From assembly GCA_029204225.1 (NCBI GenBank), contig CM055100.1:33321645-33385644 (forward strand): a stretch of DNA of 64,000 nucleotides. Direction: 5' to 3'. Under the pieces are notes generated by a model, which was given only the letters and a program-made list of their open reading frames with translations, had not been told where the DNA came from and ran no database searches. The stretch is from Diphasiastrum complanatum. Taxonomy: Eukaryota > Streptophyta > Lycopodiopsida > Lycopodiales > Lycopodiaceae. The stretch's first letter is position 1, and every line of letters begins with the position of its first letter. The position numbers and the translations under genes are program-made. Positions 22,262 through 34,970 of the stretch are shown in pieces.

Positions 22262-24545
22262 CCTATTTAAACTGTGGACTCAAAGGTCCAATATGGAGAG
22301 TTGCATGTTAGTGGCAATCTATCTAGTCTTGTCATTGATAGCGAGGTTCCTCACGTTGAGTTGGAAATGGGAGCCACATTAGAGACTAGATTGAGAGAAA
22401 CCGACATGCAAATTGAAGAGCAAGTACCCAGGCAACGTCTCTTGAAAGTGGGTCGGAAGGGCAAAGAGACAACAAAATCACCATTACTTGCTGCAATGAC
22501 ATCGAATATGCCATCTACCAAGCAAATGTGAGACTCAATGGAATACACCCGTCCATGACTCGTATTGTCGAAGTCTGGAAGCAAGGTCAAATAGCTTTGT
22601 TAAGTGGTTCTTTTAGTTACTTATATTGGACATGTACTATTATTAAATTGCTGATTAGTTTTGCATTATGTTTGTCGACACTAATTTTTTGCATTTTGTA
22701 TCAGATATTCACCATTTGCGAGGCCATTATGAATGTTTCTAGATGTGCATCCAAGAAGACTATTGATGCTAAGATGTAGAGCTTGCTGACACATCTACAA
22801 GAAGTTTGCACAAGGACATGTACCAGACGAGGTAAGAGTGTTGGTGCTAGTGCGGACATGGTTTTGCTGGATTTCTCCACGAATGTAGTGCCATCAAGAT
22901 TCTTTGGCAATGTTCCATTATTGAGGATACACTATTCGTGGCATCTCTCTAGTTCACATTTGCAAGAGTGGACAATACAAGAGTGGTCTGTTGTATTGTT
23001 GGTGTAGACCAAATTTCACTGCTGCTGAGATTTGCTAGGAAATGTGGACTGAGATTGCTAAGACATGCTATCCTTCACAGAGTTGATAAATTTGGCATTA
23101 CAGGTACGTAGAAATATAAAATTTGTTGTTGTTTTGCAATGCGTTACATCTGTGTGTATTTCAAATAGCTTGGTTTTTTGTGCATTGTCTTCTATAGGTG
23201 TATATGCTGGATGTATATATTCTATGTCGTGCCGAGGCATCTCCCACGATTCCAAATGGGAGATTTTGATACAATTGATACATCATTGTTTACAAGCATG
23301 ACAGATCATTGGGTGCACCCCTACCCCACATCGAAACATTCACTTGATCCGGAGACATCACAACCGCTACAAGGTGGAATGGAGAAAAGTCCACATCTCA
23401 TTAGTTTTGGTGGAGCTGTGTTCCAGGGCTTCTGGAGTGGTTGTTGTGGATCCTTTTCTTGGATTTGGTGGGACTTTGTATGCATGCACCAGGACTGATA
23501 GAGACTATATTGCAATGGACTACGATGAAGCTATTCTGGCTCATGCGACAATGAGTATATTTGCACAAGCGTTTATTTTTGCCATACTTCAAATACTATC
23601 AATACATTGTTCCATTGTTTGACAACTTGTTAACGTGTGTAGTGTCGTCCACTTCCACTGCCCAAACCGTTAAAGTCAACTCCAATGACAATGCCGAGGA
23701 GACAGCAATAGGATTATGATGAATTCCACAAATGGTTAGTATAATTATTGACAATGCTCATTTACATCTTCTTTTCCACGCTTTGTGTCATTTTGCTTTA
23801 TTAACCTTAGCCATTTGCCATCTTATGCAAAGGACGTTCGTCTTTCTTGTGTTTTCATGGATGATGGATGTCAAGCGGATACATCACAAATAACCCATGG
23901 CTGAATTCTTATCTTTTGACTCCAATGATTTGCTTAATAAGAAGCTACTATGACTTCCACAATTTCAACTTGGACTTCATTATGTCGGTTGTTCAAATGA
24001 TGTCAAGTACAATTGAATGTTATGTTCTTCATAGTGTAAGTCAAGTTTACATTATTGTGTTTGATACATACAAACTCCGTGGAATGGAGATGAATATGTT
24101 TGCAAATTTGAATGTTCTTTGTTTTGTTCTATTGTTTTGGGTTTGGGTGGGATTAAATTTCTAAAGTCGAATATTGGTTGTAAGTAAGTTCTATTTTGAA
24201 ATGAATCTCGACATGAAATTCAATGTTGTAAGTTCTATGCAGGTGGGAGTGTCAATAGACTTTGCGAGTAAACTTTGGGTGAAGTAGATGTTTCTGTGTT
24301 GACACAAAGTTTAATGTATTAAGCTGTAGCCAGATATAGAAATTAAAATCTCATTAATCAAATTTATGGGCATGTTATGTCATTTTGCCTAAACCTTAGC
24401 CATTTACCTTCTTGTGCAGAGGGAATGGCTAGAACGTTGGAGAGTCAATGTCATGCAAAGAAGCACTCAAGTAGACACCCACGTCGTTCTTGCATTTTTG
24501 TGGATGATGAATGTCAAGAAGGTACATCTTAGATAAATCATAGAC
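22262..24545 (+). pseudogene. Disrupted spliced gene with N6/N4-methyltransferase-like motif
   Basis: Several exon-like open pieces separated by AT-rich, intron-like DNA. 22274-22531 encodes an acidic stretch (ELEMGATLETRLRETDMQIE). 22700-23090, with a frameshift near 22990, reads DMVLLDFSTNVVPSRFFGNV and then VGVDQISLLLRFARKCGLRL. 23340-23570 contains VVVVDPFLGFGGTLYACTRT and DYIAMDYDEAI, which match the DPFxGSGTT S-adenosylmethionine loop and following strand of amino-group DNA methyltransferases (Pfam N6_N4_Mtase type); the preceding SLVLVELCSRASG fits the helix before it. The loop reads GFGGT instead of GSGTT. 23641-23733 reads RPLPLPKPLKSTPM. Two similar short exons lie at 23830-23880 and 24455-24530. 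Stops and frame changes suggest it is decayed. Confidence 0.5.
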
Positions 24546-24549
24546 GAAT

Positions 24550-26238
24550 TGTTGCTTGGATATTGTGGTTTATCAATTAATCCCAAAGCTAGACAAACAC
24601 TTCAAAACCATTTGTATGTATGTGTTATCATATAGTAACATAATCTAAAAATGCATGATGTTTCTTAAAACTTAAATTCATAATCTACATCAAACCTTAG
24701 ACGCAAACGCTGTTTCCAAAAGGTAAATTCAGAATCTACATCAAACCTTAGACACAAATTTGGAAAGGCCCACATAGGATAAAGTTCCTTCCCAATGCCT
24801 AGACGTTGACAAACACACCAACTTTTTGACAAAGTTCACAAAAATGCTGACAAATCAAATCAATTTCAACATTAGGATTCAGTAATTTTAATCCCACATC
24901 ATTTCTAAAATCCATGCTACTATTCAAAATGGAGGTTGTCATGCTAACCTCAAGATCAAGGCCTTTTCTATCCAATCCATGATTCAAGTGGAGCATATTT
25001 TGTCATATTATGCATCCAAACAAATTAACAAAAAAAATTGTTGCTACCAATGCACACCTTTTGAGATCCTTTAACATCATCTACCTCTTAAGTCTTCCAT
25101 GCATTTCAACATGTCATAACATGATTTGGTACTTGTTCACATTTAACTCTTGAATTAAATTTAATTTCGCATATATTGGATCTCTTCATGTTATTGTCAT
25201 TGTTATTCTTTTCGAGCTTGCATGGAACTATTTTGCTAAATGAACTTAATTTCAAACATATTGGATCTCTTCATCTTATTGTCATTGTTATTCTTTTCGA
25301 GCTCTTGCATGGAACTGTTTTGCTAATATAACTACCTTACTTTTGGAGAGCACATCAACATATTCAACTAAGCAGATCATTGCATCCAAACATGAAAGAT
25401 CACTATGCTTGTAAGCTGGGGACAATCAAGGACCAAGTATGTTACCATTTGTCGTTTCCTTTCAGATGAAATCTCATCTTGAAAACTATGCCACTCACTC
25501 AGTTCTTTCAAGTTTTACATTCAGCTCTTCAAAAGTAAAATGCTGACCATATCATTTATGTTATGTTTTTCCCCATCGTCTTTGATCCCTACACTTTGCA
25601 GGTGTAGCAGAATGTTTATTTTCATAATTCAGGTTAATTTTCTATATAGGCTGAGGATTTGCACAGCAACTACATGGTACTGGATGTATAGAGATTTCTC
25701 ACAAAAGCCTGAAGGCAATTTAATTCACGTTTAGCTCACAGTAATGTGGTCCGATTTCAATTGTCTTGATCATAAGCCACTAGGGATCCATCCGAGTACA
25801 CACATTTCTGAGGTTAATATGGTAGTCTCATTTGCCACTCGCACCAACCTCCAAAAATAAAATCTTTGAGAACTTAAAAACTGAATATTGAACATTTTCA
25901 ATGAAGCTATCCGAAATAATTAAGTTAAAATGGAGAAGGAATTATACATACTACAAGTATGCATCTTCGAAAGCTTATGGGTTGGGTACTACTAGCTTAT
26001 AGGCAATGGCCAAGTTAGCTTGACCAGACATTTATTCAGAAGTTGACCCAGAACTTTTAAAATACTGAGACAATGCTAAATATTATTCCAATTACAAACT
26101 TCTAAATAATGTAGAGCTTGTTACTTCTTCTCCAACGTCTCATAATATTACAATCTGGCAACTTTAGAGCCTCAAAACTTTGGGTGTTACAAACTGCATC
26201 AAAGTCACTTGTATGTTACCTGCATGTGAGCCGAATAT
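24550..26238. other. Intergenic DNA downstream of the SKS gene, with short duplications
   Basis: No gene was recognised. There are two local tandem duplications: a roughly 30-bp segment (ATCTACATCAAACCTTAGAC) repeated with a 50-bp period at 24676-24752, and a roughly 75-bp segment (TTGGATCTCTTCAT) repeated with an 85-bp period at 25171-25331. The end of this region should contain the SKS 3' UTR. Confidence 0.55.
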
Positions 26239-29111
26239 TTAACCTTGTGCAGCTTTGCCACACAAAATCGCATTATTTGGGATGGGAGACTCTGTCCTCG
26301 TTGAAGTTTCAGGATTAAATACACGCATGTAAAATTCTTGACCCAAGTACTGTCTTTGCAGTATCTGAGAGCGAATGTTCCACATGCCTACATTATCTAG
26401 CTCAAGCATCACAGCAGTCCAAAATTGTGGATACACCTGAATAAAAGCGAAAGTATTAAATCAGATCAACAAAACACAATAAGTAAAATCCACTATCTGC
26501 TAAAGCTACCGGAAGTAGAATGCTGGATGCGTTAACATGAACTGAAATAGAGATGAATGGATTAAAAAGCACCTGAATGGTGGCCCGAGCAACTGCATCC
26601 ACTTCATTGTATGAGAGTCGACTTGTTGAATTCCATGTGTTCGGACCATATCTGCCAAATTCTCAATCACATGAGAGTGCAAGTCTATGTTGACAAGAGG
26701 TGTTAGTCAGACAAAAAGAATTGATAACAGGCTAAAGATAAATAGAGTCAAAGCATCAAGGGCTTATTCCTGCTTACCCAACAACGAAGGCATTATAGCC
26801 ATCAATATGCCAAGACTGAAGGGTGTCCTCAAAATTTTGAAATATAACTTCAAGGAAAGATCTGAAGTCACCGGACAGGACTGATGTTCCTAATGTGGGT
26901 GTTCTTCCAGAAGGAAAATCAGGGATGGAGTTAAGTGAAAAAACCCCAGATATGTTGAAATAATCTGCTAGTTTAAGAGGCGTGTCAGGGTTAATATACG
27001 AGATATCATTTACAGCAAACCGTTGAAGACCGCTGATGATAGGAGCTGAGTTTTGAAATATAAGAGTTCTAGACACGTTGATCATTCCATAATGAAATGA
27101 TCCTTGAGGGTTGGGTCTAGCTGCACCAGTGGTCAAATTTTGCCTGCAAAACGTTTGTCTGATTAGGAGCTCTCCACTGAGCAAATAATGACTTAATAAA
27201 ACATAATCAAGACAGTTTTATTAAGATAAGCGACCAGCGATTGAATAGCAAATGCAGGCAGGTTTTAGGAAAATGTTTGAGGAATTGGATTTCGATACTG
27301 TAGATCAGAGTTTTAAGTATCAGACCTTATAGAACGTGCCTGATTGATAGAAAAATTGACATCTCTGTTTTCAGGGCCTTGTGGAAGTGGACCAGATGCT
27401 GGTGCAGGAGAGTTAGTATAGTGTAAGATTCCTACTCCAGTGAGGCTTGGCGACCCAAAACGAGAATTCGCAACAATGTAAAAGTCACCAGGAGCTTGGT
27501 CTGTAGTAATTAAAACAGAGTATGACTGTCCAACATGAACATCAATGGAATCGTAAAGGGTTTGTTCAGTATAAGATCCTTCCGTCTCAACTAGAAGCAG
27601 CTGATGGCCTTCTATTTTGAAATTCAACGTCAAAGCAGATCCGACGTTAGAAATTCTCAGCCGATAAGTACTGCCTGTAAAGGAACAGGCAAAACAAAGA
27701 GTCAGCCATCGGACGTTATTCTAGGCGTTTAGAACGTTAAAAAAGAGAACTTTGTTAGTAAATATCTCACCAGGATTCACAGCAAAAAATGCTCCAAAGG
27801 GACCTCTGCCATTCATAAGAACTCCATCCGGGTATCCCAAAAGAGTACCTCTATCCAAAGAAGCTCTTAAGTTCTAATGAAATAACGATGAAATGTTAAT
27901 GTCCAGATTTACAAAAAAAAAGAACATGTAAACAGGACAATATCTCAAGCATTGGCTGTAGTGCTGTCATTACACAAAAGAAAGTGTGACAGCATTCAGA
28001 ACTAGAACGATGTTGACACAACATGTAGCCTAAATCAAAGACAACATTTTTCATCCGAATTCGCATTTGCATTTGAAAGGTGACACGACCATAAAATGGG
28101 GGCCATACAGTATGATTTTGCTTGTACCAATCCCCAATAAGAACTGTGAAGTCATCTGTTGGTGGATCAAAAGGAACAGATATAACAGCACGATTTTTAA
28201 TACGTATACCACCATATCCACCAGCTGCTCTCTGTAGTAGTATGCTAGGGTAATAAAAGTAACTTCCGATCTGATCCTTCGCCTGGAACTGGTAAGTGAA
28301 ATTTTGACCGGGGAAAATTGGACATGTGGTTCCCAGCACACCGTCTTGCCATGAAGTTTTTCGTTGCTGAACTCCATTCCTGAATGAAAATATATCATCA
28401 AGATGTTGATTTTAACCTCATGATGGCCAAAAGAGAGTGGAACTTAGTAAATACAAGGTAAAATCAAAGAAATGCCCAAGATATTCTTGATTTCAAATAG
28501 CAGTTGCGATCAATAAGAGCCAAAAATTTGTTCGACTAGAAGAACCTGTGAAGCCACATAACACCAAGAAAAAGGCTCGACGTATTTAAAAGCAAAAGGG
28601 AACTAGAAAACGTTTAGGATATTTCTTATAAGAGGACAGACCAAGTAATTAGAAGTGGTTCATCAAGACTATTGTGCACATTGATGAAAAGGTTGCTATT
28701 AGTGACGGTATCAATATCAGGTCCAGGGAACTGGTGGTTGATGGCTATCACCTACACCAAACCAACATCGTGCATGTGAGTACTATTAGCGTAAGAAACC
28801 AACATGCAACAAGATCCAGTGAACAAAAATAAAGCTAATGATTATGATAACGTAAATATCAAAGTTGAAATAATGCAAAACCATTACGCCTATGGTTTTT
28901 AGAAAGTCAAAAAGGGTGTAACAATCATTACGCCGCTGGATGAGTCTCGGGCTCATCTACTGACCTGTTGAGTGATACCGAGTGGGGCAAGGCTTAGATA
29001 GGTTACATTCCAGTCAAAAAACTGGTCTGGATCATCTGCATATATTCCAAGTATTCCCAACAGAAGTAGCACGAGCAGATGGGCACTCCTGCTTACATTC
29101 CTGTCAGACAT
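26239..29111 (-). CDS. SKU5-similar (SKS) multicopper-oxidase-like protein, complete, 8 exons
   Basis: Exons in coding order are 29111-28965, 28751-28642, 28379-28109, 27873-27771, 27674-27326, 27143-26778, 26651-26573 and 26436-26239. All introns are GT-AG and phases agree, giving 1623 nt, or 540 residues plus stop, the normal length for plant SKS proteins. Residues 1-25 form a signal peptide (LLVLLLLGILGIYA), so the product should enter the secretory pathway to the wall or plasma membrane. Cupredoxin-like domains follow: VIAINHQFPGP, TSWQDGVLGTTCPI and KDQIGSYFYYPS in the first; GYPDGVLMNG and YRLRISNVG in the second; VYPQFWTAVMLELDNVGMWN near the end. It ends NNAILCGKAAQG without the copper-binding HCHxxxH motif, and TWNG replaces the HWHG motif of true oxidases, so it is probably not a copper oxidase. 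No GPI-anchor tail is seen. SKS relatives act in directional cell expansion and pollen or root growth. Confidence 0.94.
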
Positions 29112-30000
29112 TGTTGATTTCTCTTGTGCCCGTCTGATACAGAATACAATGTACTACGATACAATGTACTATGAATCGCGATTCGCACAGAAAGCTGAGG
29201 AAAGTATAAGATCACTTGGAGTGGATTGGACACCAGGCAATATCAAATATGCGGCTGTGGAGGACAGATATAAACGCAGATCACTCACACCTACGAAGAG
29301 AAGAGCAAAGGAAAGGTTTACAACCATATTACAAAAATCTAGGACCGATCCTCTCAGCTAAGTGGACCGTCTCTTGAGGACTGCCTATCAGCAATTGACG
29401 TACACACAAGCTAGCCAGATGTAGACAGTCTGCGAAATTACAACCAGCGCATAACAGACACTGAGATGGAAACACCCCTGAGAGAAAAGACAGCGTAAAG
29501 AAATCGAACAGTAACGATCTAGCAAGACAAGGCGTTGAAGCTTAAACAGTTGCCACAGCATCGATTAGCAACTGGGTTCAATCGGCGAAATAACAAGCAG
29601 GCGCTAAACAAGTAGCAAAGTTAGGGGGACGACATCCAGTTCTAAGTAAATACGTGAGTTTTGAACACTACACAATGCACTTCCAATGAACGCTTAGGAA
29701 TAATGTGTAATGCCTTGGATTCATGTCAGCATGTCCGATGGTAACAACTTTGCAAGACTCCGTCCCTGTTTTCACAACTAAAATCTCAAAGTCGAAAATC
29801 TATCCTGCCAGGGAGCAACACCAGTCAGCTGAAAGCTCCAGCTGAAAGCAAGTGATTTTGAACGTTGTGCCATGGCACAGGCTGTCAGGTATAATGAACA
29901 TTGAACAGGCAGGGTGAGGGTGAGGTTGGTTGTACACAAACCTCACTGGCTGTTCGCTGGGCAGATCAAAAGCCAAGGTTGTTGCTGGTGACCGAGCATT
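29112..30000. other. Upstream region of the SKS gene
   Basis: This holds the promoter and 5' UTR of the minus-strand SKS gene. A short direct repeat, TACAATGTACTA, lies at 29147-29171. No convincing TATA box position was assigned. ORFs here carry no recognisable motif. Confidence 0.4.
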
Positions 30001-30092
30001 GCATGAGCCTTATTATTATTATGAGGTCCCTGGTCCTCTGATGTTTGCATGAGCCTTATTATTATTATGAGGTCCCTGGTCCTCTGATGTTT
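30001..30092. repeat. 46-bp tandem duplication
   Basis: Two identical 46-bp units (30001-30046 and 30047-30092) begin GCATGAGCCTTATTATTATT. Perfect identity points to a recent duplication. Confidence 0.95.
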
Positions 30093-30759
30093 TCGTAATT
30101 TGCAGCAAACTAGACCTAAACTAGAATATCACAGCCTTGTTTTCATGCTGTAAATTTAAACTCTCTCTGGTGACTTTAAACTCTCACTGGTGAACTGGAC
30201 CTGTATGCTTCAAAGTCCGAGGACCTCATATCCGTACAGCCTCTTTGCCAGCTTGCAAACGTCAAAAGTTCCCAGTTCCGAGTCCTGCTCTCGGACTTCA
30301 AAAGCCTGAAAACTTTTCGTAATATGGTACATTTATTTCAAAGAATCAAATTATTTGCGAGGGTTTCAACTTTATTCTTTCTCCGTTAAGAGTGTTGATA
30401 ATAACACAGGCATTGGCTTTGGGCAATGGCGGCTGGCCCATGTGCATCCATATTCTTACTTGCTAACAAAGCAGCTGCGAATTCTACTTTCAAGTTTCTT
30501 GAGCACAGATGATAAAATATTCGACTGTTTCAACAAGCTCAGCAGAGCTACCAGAGAAATTGAATGCCATGCTTCAGGACATATGTCTGCATATTGATTA
30601 CAAATCCACTGCTGTATTAAAGATTTATAACGAGTTCAGAGCTCAGCCTTTAGAGTCTAGACTATAGCTTACTCTAAATTTTTTGACGTGAGCATATAGT
30701 CTAGACTAGCCGTCAATACCCATCTTTAACTTTTTAGCTTCTTTTTTTTGGAACTTGGA

Positions 30760-31130
30760 CATAATAGCATATACTCTAGGGCATCAATTTCTCATTTACC
30801 TTATTCATATGTAAATCCTCAAAGCAAGCCTTTATCATACATACAGTGTAGTGTACGTAACTGATGTAAGTTTGCATACTATTTACTCTTGCCAGTCAGT
30901 CTTCTTCTGTGAATCGTGATGTAAGTTCTATATAATACACTCTGTAACTTCGGCATAATGCATATACTCTCGGACATCAATTTTTCAAAGTAGCCTTTAC
31001 CCTACATAAAATCCGCCTCTATCATACATATAGTGTATTGTACGTAACTGATGTAAGTTTGCATACTATTTACTCTTGCCATTCAGTGTTCTTGGTGATG
31101 TAAGTAATATATAATACACTCTGTCTATTG
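30760..31130. repeat. Direct duplication, period about 192 bp
   Basis: GCATATACTCT starts at 30768 and again at 30960, with shared landmarks ACGTAACTGATGTAAGTTTG and CATACTATTTACTCTTGCCA after each. The copies differ by substitutions and small indels. No coding content. Confidence 0.85.
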
Positions 31131-32075
31131 TTTTTGGGATGGATAATTTCATTAACAGGATTCATGATCTAGATTCTCAACAGTATACGATTAAGAATAA
31201 TTTTGTTCTAGACTTAATTCTCATCATGAAAAGCTTACTAGATTGGACAATAGCTAGATTAGAAAATATATGCCTTTTGAAACCTCTAATCTTTGCCCTT
31301 TCAAGTTTTAAAGTTATGAGGCTACTATTTTCAAATAAGCTTTTTATATAATCTTCAATATTATTACTATTGGCATGCCCCAATTAATATAACCTTGACA
31401 CTTTGAATGGGTGAAATTGCATTCCAAATCAAAACTTCCAAACTCATAGCATTCAGATGCCTTTAGAAACGTTCAAATGTATTCTGGCTTGTCCCTAATG
31501 CTTTGAATCTTAGTACATCTTTCAAACTTGAAGTGCAAATATGCAAATATTTAAAAAGCCTGAGAAGATATTTTTCGTTATATGTTTTTTTCTTTGAAAG
31601 TATGAAAGTAAACTCCCTCCTTTGCAGCTGAAAACTTCAAGATCTATATTAAGAAAGAATCTTTCTTATACATTAACCAAGGAAAATTTCAAGCTTGATC
31701 TTGAATTGAAATACTACAAGTAGTTTTTTAAATGGCAGTATCTATTATACCTTAGTAACCAACGACAATTTCAAGCTTGACCTTGAAATACTACAATAGA
31801 TTAATTAAAAGGCAAGATTTATTAGACAATAGCAATAATGTACTTGATTTTGGATTGCACCCACTAAATTACGGAAAGCAACAAAAATTTGGAGCACAGA
31901 GTGCAATACAAAAGTTTGGGCTAAATGCATAAAGAGGAATCAGAGAAAACTACATAGAAAGCTTTTGACCGATTGGTTCAAAGAACTTTGGTTAAAAAGA
32001 GGTTTTGCTTTAGAGCCCTGCTTGCACTCCTCACTCTTGGCAGATATAAAGCGCCATTGGCATCAATAGGTCTTA

Positions 32076-32323
32076 TGTGTAATTAAGCAGAAAGTTTATT
32101 TTTGAGGGCACCATTTGCAGTCCTGCAGCTCAAAATCCGACTGCTGTGCATGTAAGCATGTGTAATTAAGCAGAAAGTTTATTTTTGAGGGCACCATTTG
32201 CAGTCCTGCAGCTCAAAATCCGACTGCTGTGCATGTAAGCATGTGTAATTAAGCAGAAAGTTTATTTTTGAGGGCACCATTTGCAGTCCTGCAGCTCAAA
32301 ATCCGACTGCTGTGCATGTAAGC
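32076..32323. repeat. 83-bp minisatellite, three copies
   Basis: Units start TGTGTAATTAAGCAG at 32076, 32159 and 32242 and are essentially identical. Each contains GCAGTCCTGCAGCTC, with the short palindrome CTGCAG. Confidence 0.95.
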
Positions 32324-32659
32324 CTTGTGAGGTGGGTTTAACTACTAATTCTGGAATTGATTATAGGCACTGGCAGCCATGGTCCACGGCTTAGCTTGCT
32401 GAAGCGTAGGACTGATTAATAATGCAAAAGGATGTTCATGTTGTGACTCCTGACTCTGAAGGAGAAGTTAGTGTGAAGTTTGAAGAAAAGGCGGGAAAAC
32501 CTCGAAAGACGGCCTGGCCCTGCATCCTCCTAGACAGATGTAAAGGCAGCCTTTCCTTCAAACTTCAAAGATGGAATCTCGACTATGTAGCCTGTGAAGA
32601 GTTGCAGGCTTGCAGCCTTCGCCTCTGTCAATATGAAACGTATGAAGGGCTTGTGACAT

Positions 32660-32692
32660 GTTTGGGGGGGGGGGGGGGCGGGCGGGGGGGGG
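32660..32692 (+). repeat. Long guanine run
   Basis: A G-tract of about 30 bases broken only by two C residues (GGGGCGGGCGGGG in the middle). It could form G-quadruplexes on the plus strand. Confidence 0.9.
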
Positions 32693-33262
32693 GTTTGTGT
32701 AGTCAAATTTGGAGGGAGCATTGCACTCAATGCATGTTAATTGATTGTACGTTTTAGGTGACAGCTATTCACAGGCCAGCTTGTGTCTAAGTTTAACATT
32801 AGAAAATATTTTTAGGTTGGAACAATTTATTGGGCCTCAATCAAGTCAAACTCAAGGTCAGTCATTCATAAGAAATCAATACATTAGAATTTACTCATTT
32901 GTTGGCCTTGCCTCCAAAGGCAATGTTTTGTGTTGAGGTTGGTCAATGAAATTCGGGTAAAAGTCAACGTTAAAGGATAAATTGTGAATGAGGTCTCGGG
33001 TTTTGAGGCTTGGACCTTAATGGAGGGCTCCTTTACCCAACATGAAAGTGAACTTGCATGAATAAAAAAAAGTAGATCATCTTTGATTCACCAACATTTG
33101 TAGACGTAGCATGTAACCCATTTCTTTTTAAATATACACATGTGGAATAGAAGATCTACAACTATGGACTTTTCCATGTCTTTTTTGGGTACGAATTATT
33201 ATATTAATGAAAACTAGCTCTCGGGTGTTCTGATCAAGCATCTGTCTCCTCTTGTTACATGG

Positions 33263-33264
<2 letters not shown>

Positions 33265-33311
<47 letters not shown>
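33265..33311. repeat. (AT)n microsatellite
   Basis: About 23 uninterrupted AT dinucleotides. Confidence 0.97.
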
Positions 33312-33314
<3 letters not shown>

Positions 33315-33387
33315 GTGAGTGTCCGTCGTTGACGGGCACTGGCAGCCGATCTAGGTGACAACTGATGATTTGGATGATGGCCGATCT

Positions 33388-33815
33388 CGAGTTTTCAGAA
33401 AAATTCGAGTCCTTGCAAAAATTCGAGCCTCGAAAAAATTTGAGTCCTTGATAAATTCGACTCTCGTGAAAAAATCGAGTCTTTCGAAACATTCGAGTCT
33501 TCAGGAAAATTCAAGTTTTTTGAAAACAGCGACTTGAGAAAATGATCCTTCGATCCTTTGAAAACATTCGAGTTGACAGTTCGATCCTCCGAAAAAATTT
33601 GAGTCTGAGGAAAAAATTCGAGTCGTCAAATAAATTCGAGATGTTCCAATTAATCGATTCATTGCAAAAATTTGAGTAATTTGAAAAATTCGAATATTGG
33701 AAAGTTCAAGTCATTGGAAAAATTCAATCATATGGAAACATTCGAGTCTTTACAAAAAATCGAGCCGATCTAAAAAATTCGTGTCTCCAAAAATTGAGTC
33801 TCCAAAATTTTGATG
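33388..33815. repeat. Degenerate short-period array with AAAATTCGAGTC core
   Basis: Roughly twenty irregular units of about 15-24 bp built on AAAAATTCGAGTC plus a variable tail such as CTTG or TTTC. Units diverge strongly and spacing varies, so it is neither a CRISPR nor a simple satellite. No coding sense. Confidence 0.8.
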
Positions 33816-34366
33816 AGGGAATGATTTGTCTAGCGTAGAAAGAAAGAAAGAGAGAAGTTTGTCCGACGCCCACTACAGAGCGCTTCTTAAACAATGAACT
33901 GCCACCACATTTCTCATTGAGTAATAGATAGCAAATTGTCTCCTCAGTGACCAACAGAATTCATAGTAAATAGCCTTAACTTATCAGCGATGCAGCTAGT
34001 CTAGAAAATAGCTATGGTTGCGCTTCTCTAAAATCAGAAGGTTGGCATCTCACAACAAATAATCCTCTTAGTAATGAGCGGAAATCATAGCAGTTAGGTT
34101 CCTCATTAGCAGGAAGCGGAAATAGCAGCGATGGCCTCTCCTTTCTTCAACAAATCATCACTTTTGGCAGAGGACACGCACATCAATTTTGCATTCTGAT
34201 TAGGAGGATAAGTGAACTGACGGCTCACACGTTCAAGAACCATTATGCTCTTCTCTCCTCTGCATCAAATGAATGATTCCCTTTTCTGCCTGCAGTTGTT
34301 TGCGAGACCCGATCAGCTCATCGTGTTGTGTCGCAACAGTAGCAAAAGAGTCGAGGAGGTGTTTGT

Positions 34367-34371
<5 letters not shown>

Positions 34372-34439
<68 letters not shown>

Positions 34440-34450
34440 CGGGGGGGGGG
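34372..34450. repeat. (GA)n microsatellite with G run
   Basis: About 31 GA dinucleotides to 34434, then GGAGAGC and a run of G residues (34441-34450). Confidence 0.95.
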
Positions 34451-34629
34451 ACTTGAAATGTGTGTGTGCGCCCAAAAAAACTAAAATAAAGACGCGCATG
34501 TGTTGTTTTTCTTACCAATTTTTTTCAAACGTTTTTTTAGCTCTTTTCTTTGCAAATGAGTGACATGTTTTGTGGGCAGAGCGTGACATTTTCGGCAGCA
34601 CAGGGTTAATTTTTTTACGGCAACCCTTA

Positions 34630-34970
<341 letters not shown>

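Noticed and set aside
22262-24545. Insert of a giant-virus relative as the source of the methyltransferase-like motif
   Set aside because: Only one motif supports it, intron-like spacing argues for a plant-type gene, and no neighbouring viral gene is seen.
31139-31383. Overlapping 70-codon frames on both strands
   Set aside because: AT-rich chance frames with no motif, splice site or neighbouring exon.
32422-32757. 111-codon frame ending in a glycine run
   Set aside because: The glycine run is a poly-G tract. The rest has no homology that I recognise, and the frame has no splice or promoter support.
33388-33815. CRISPR-like array
   Set aside because: Repeat units are irregular in length and sequence, spacers are not uniform, and the DNA is plant nuclear.
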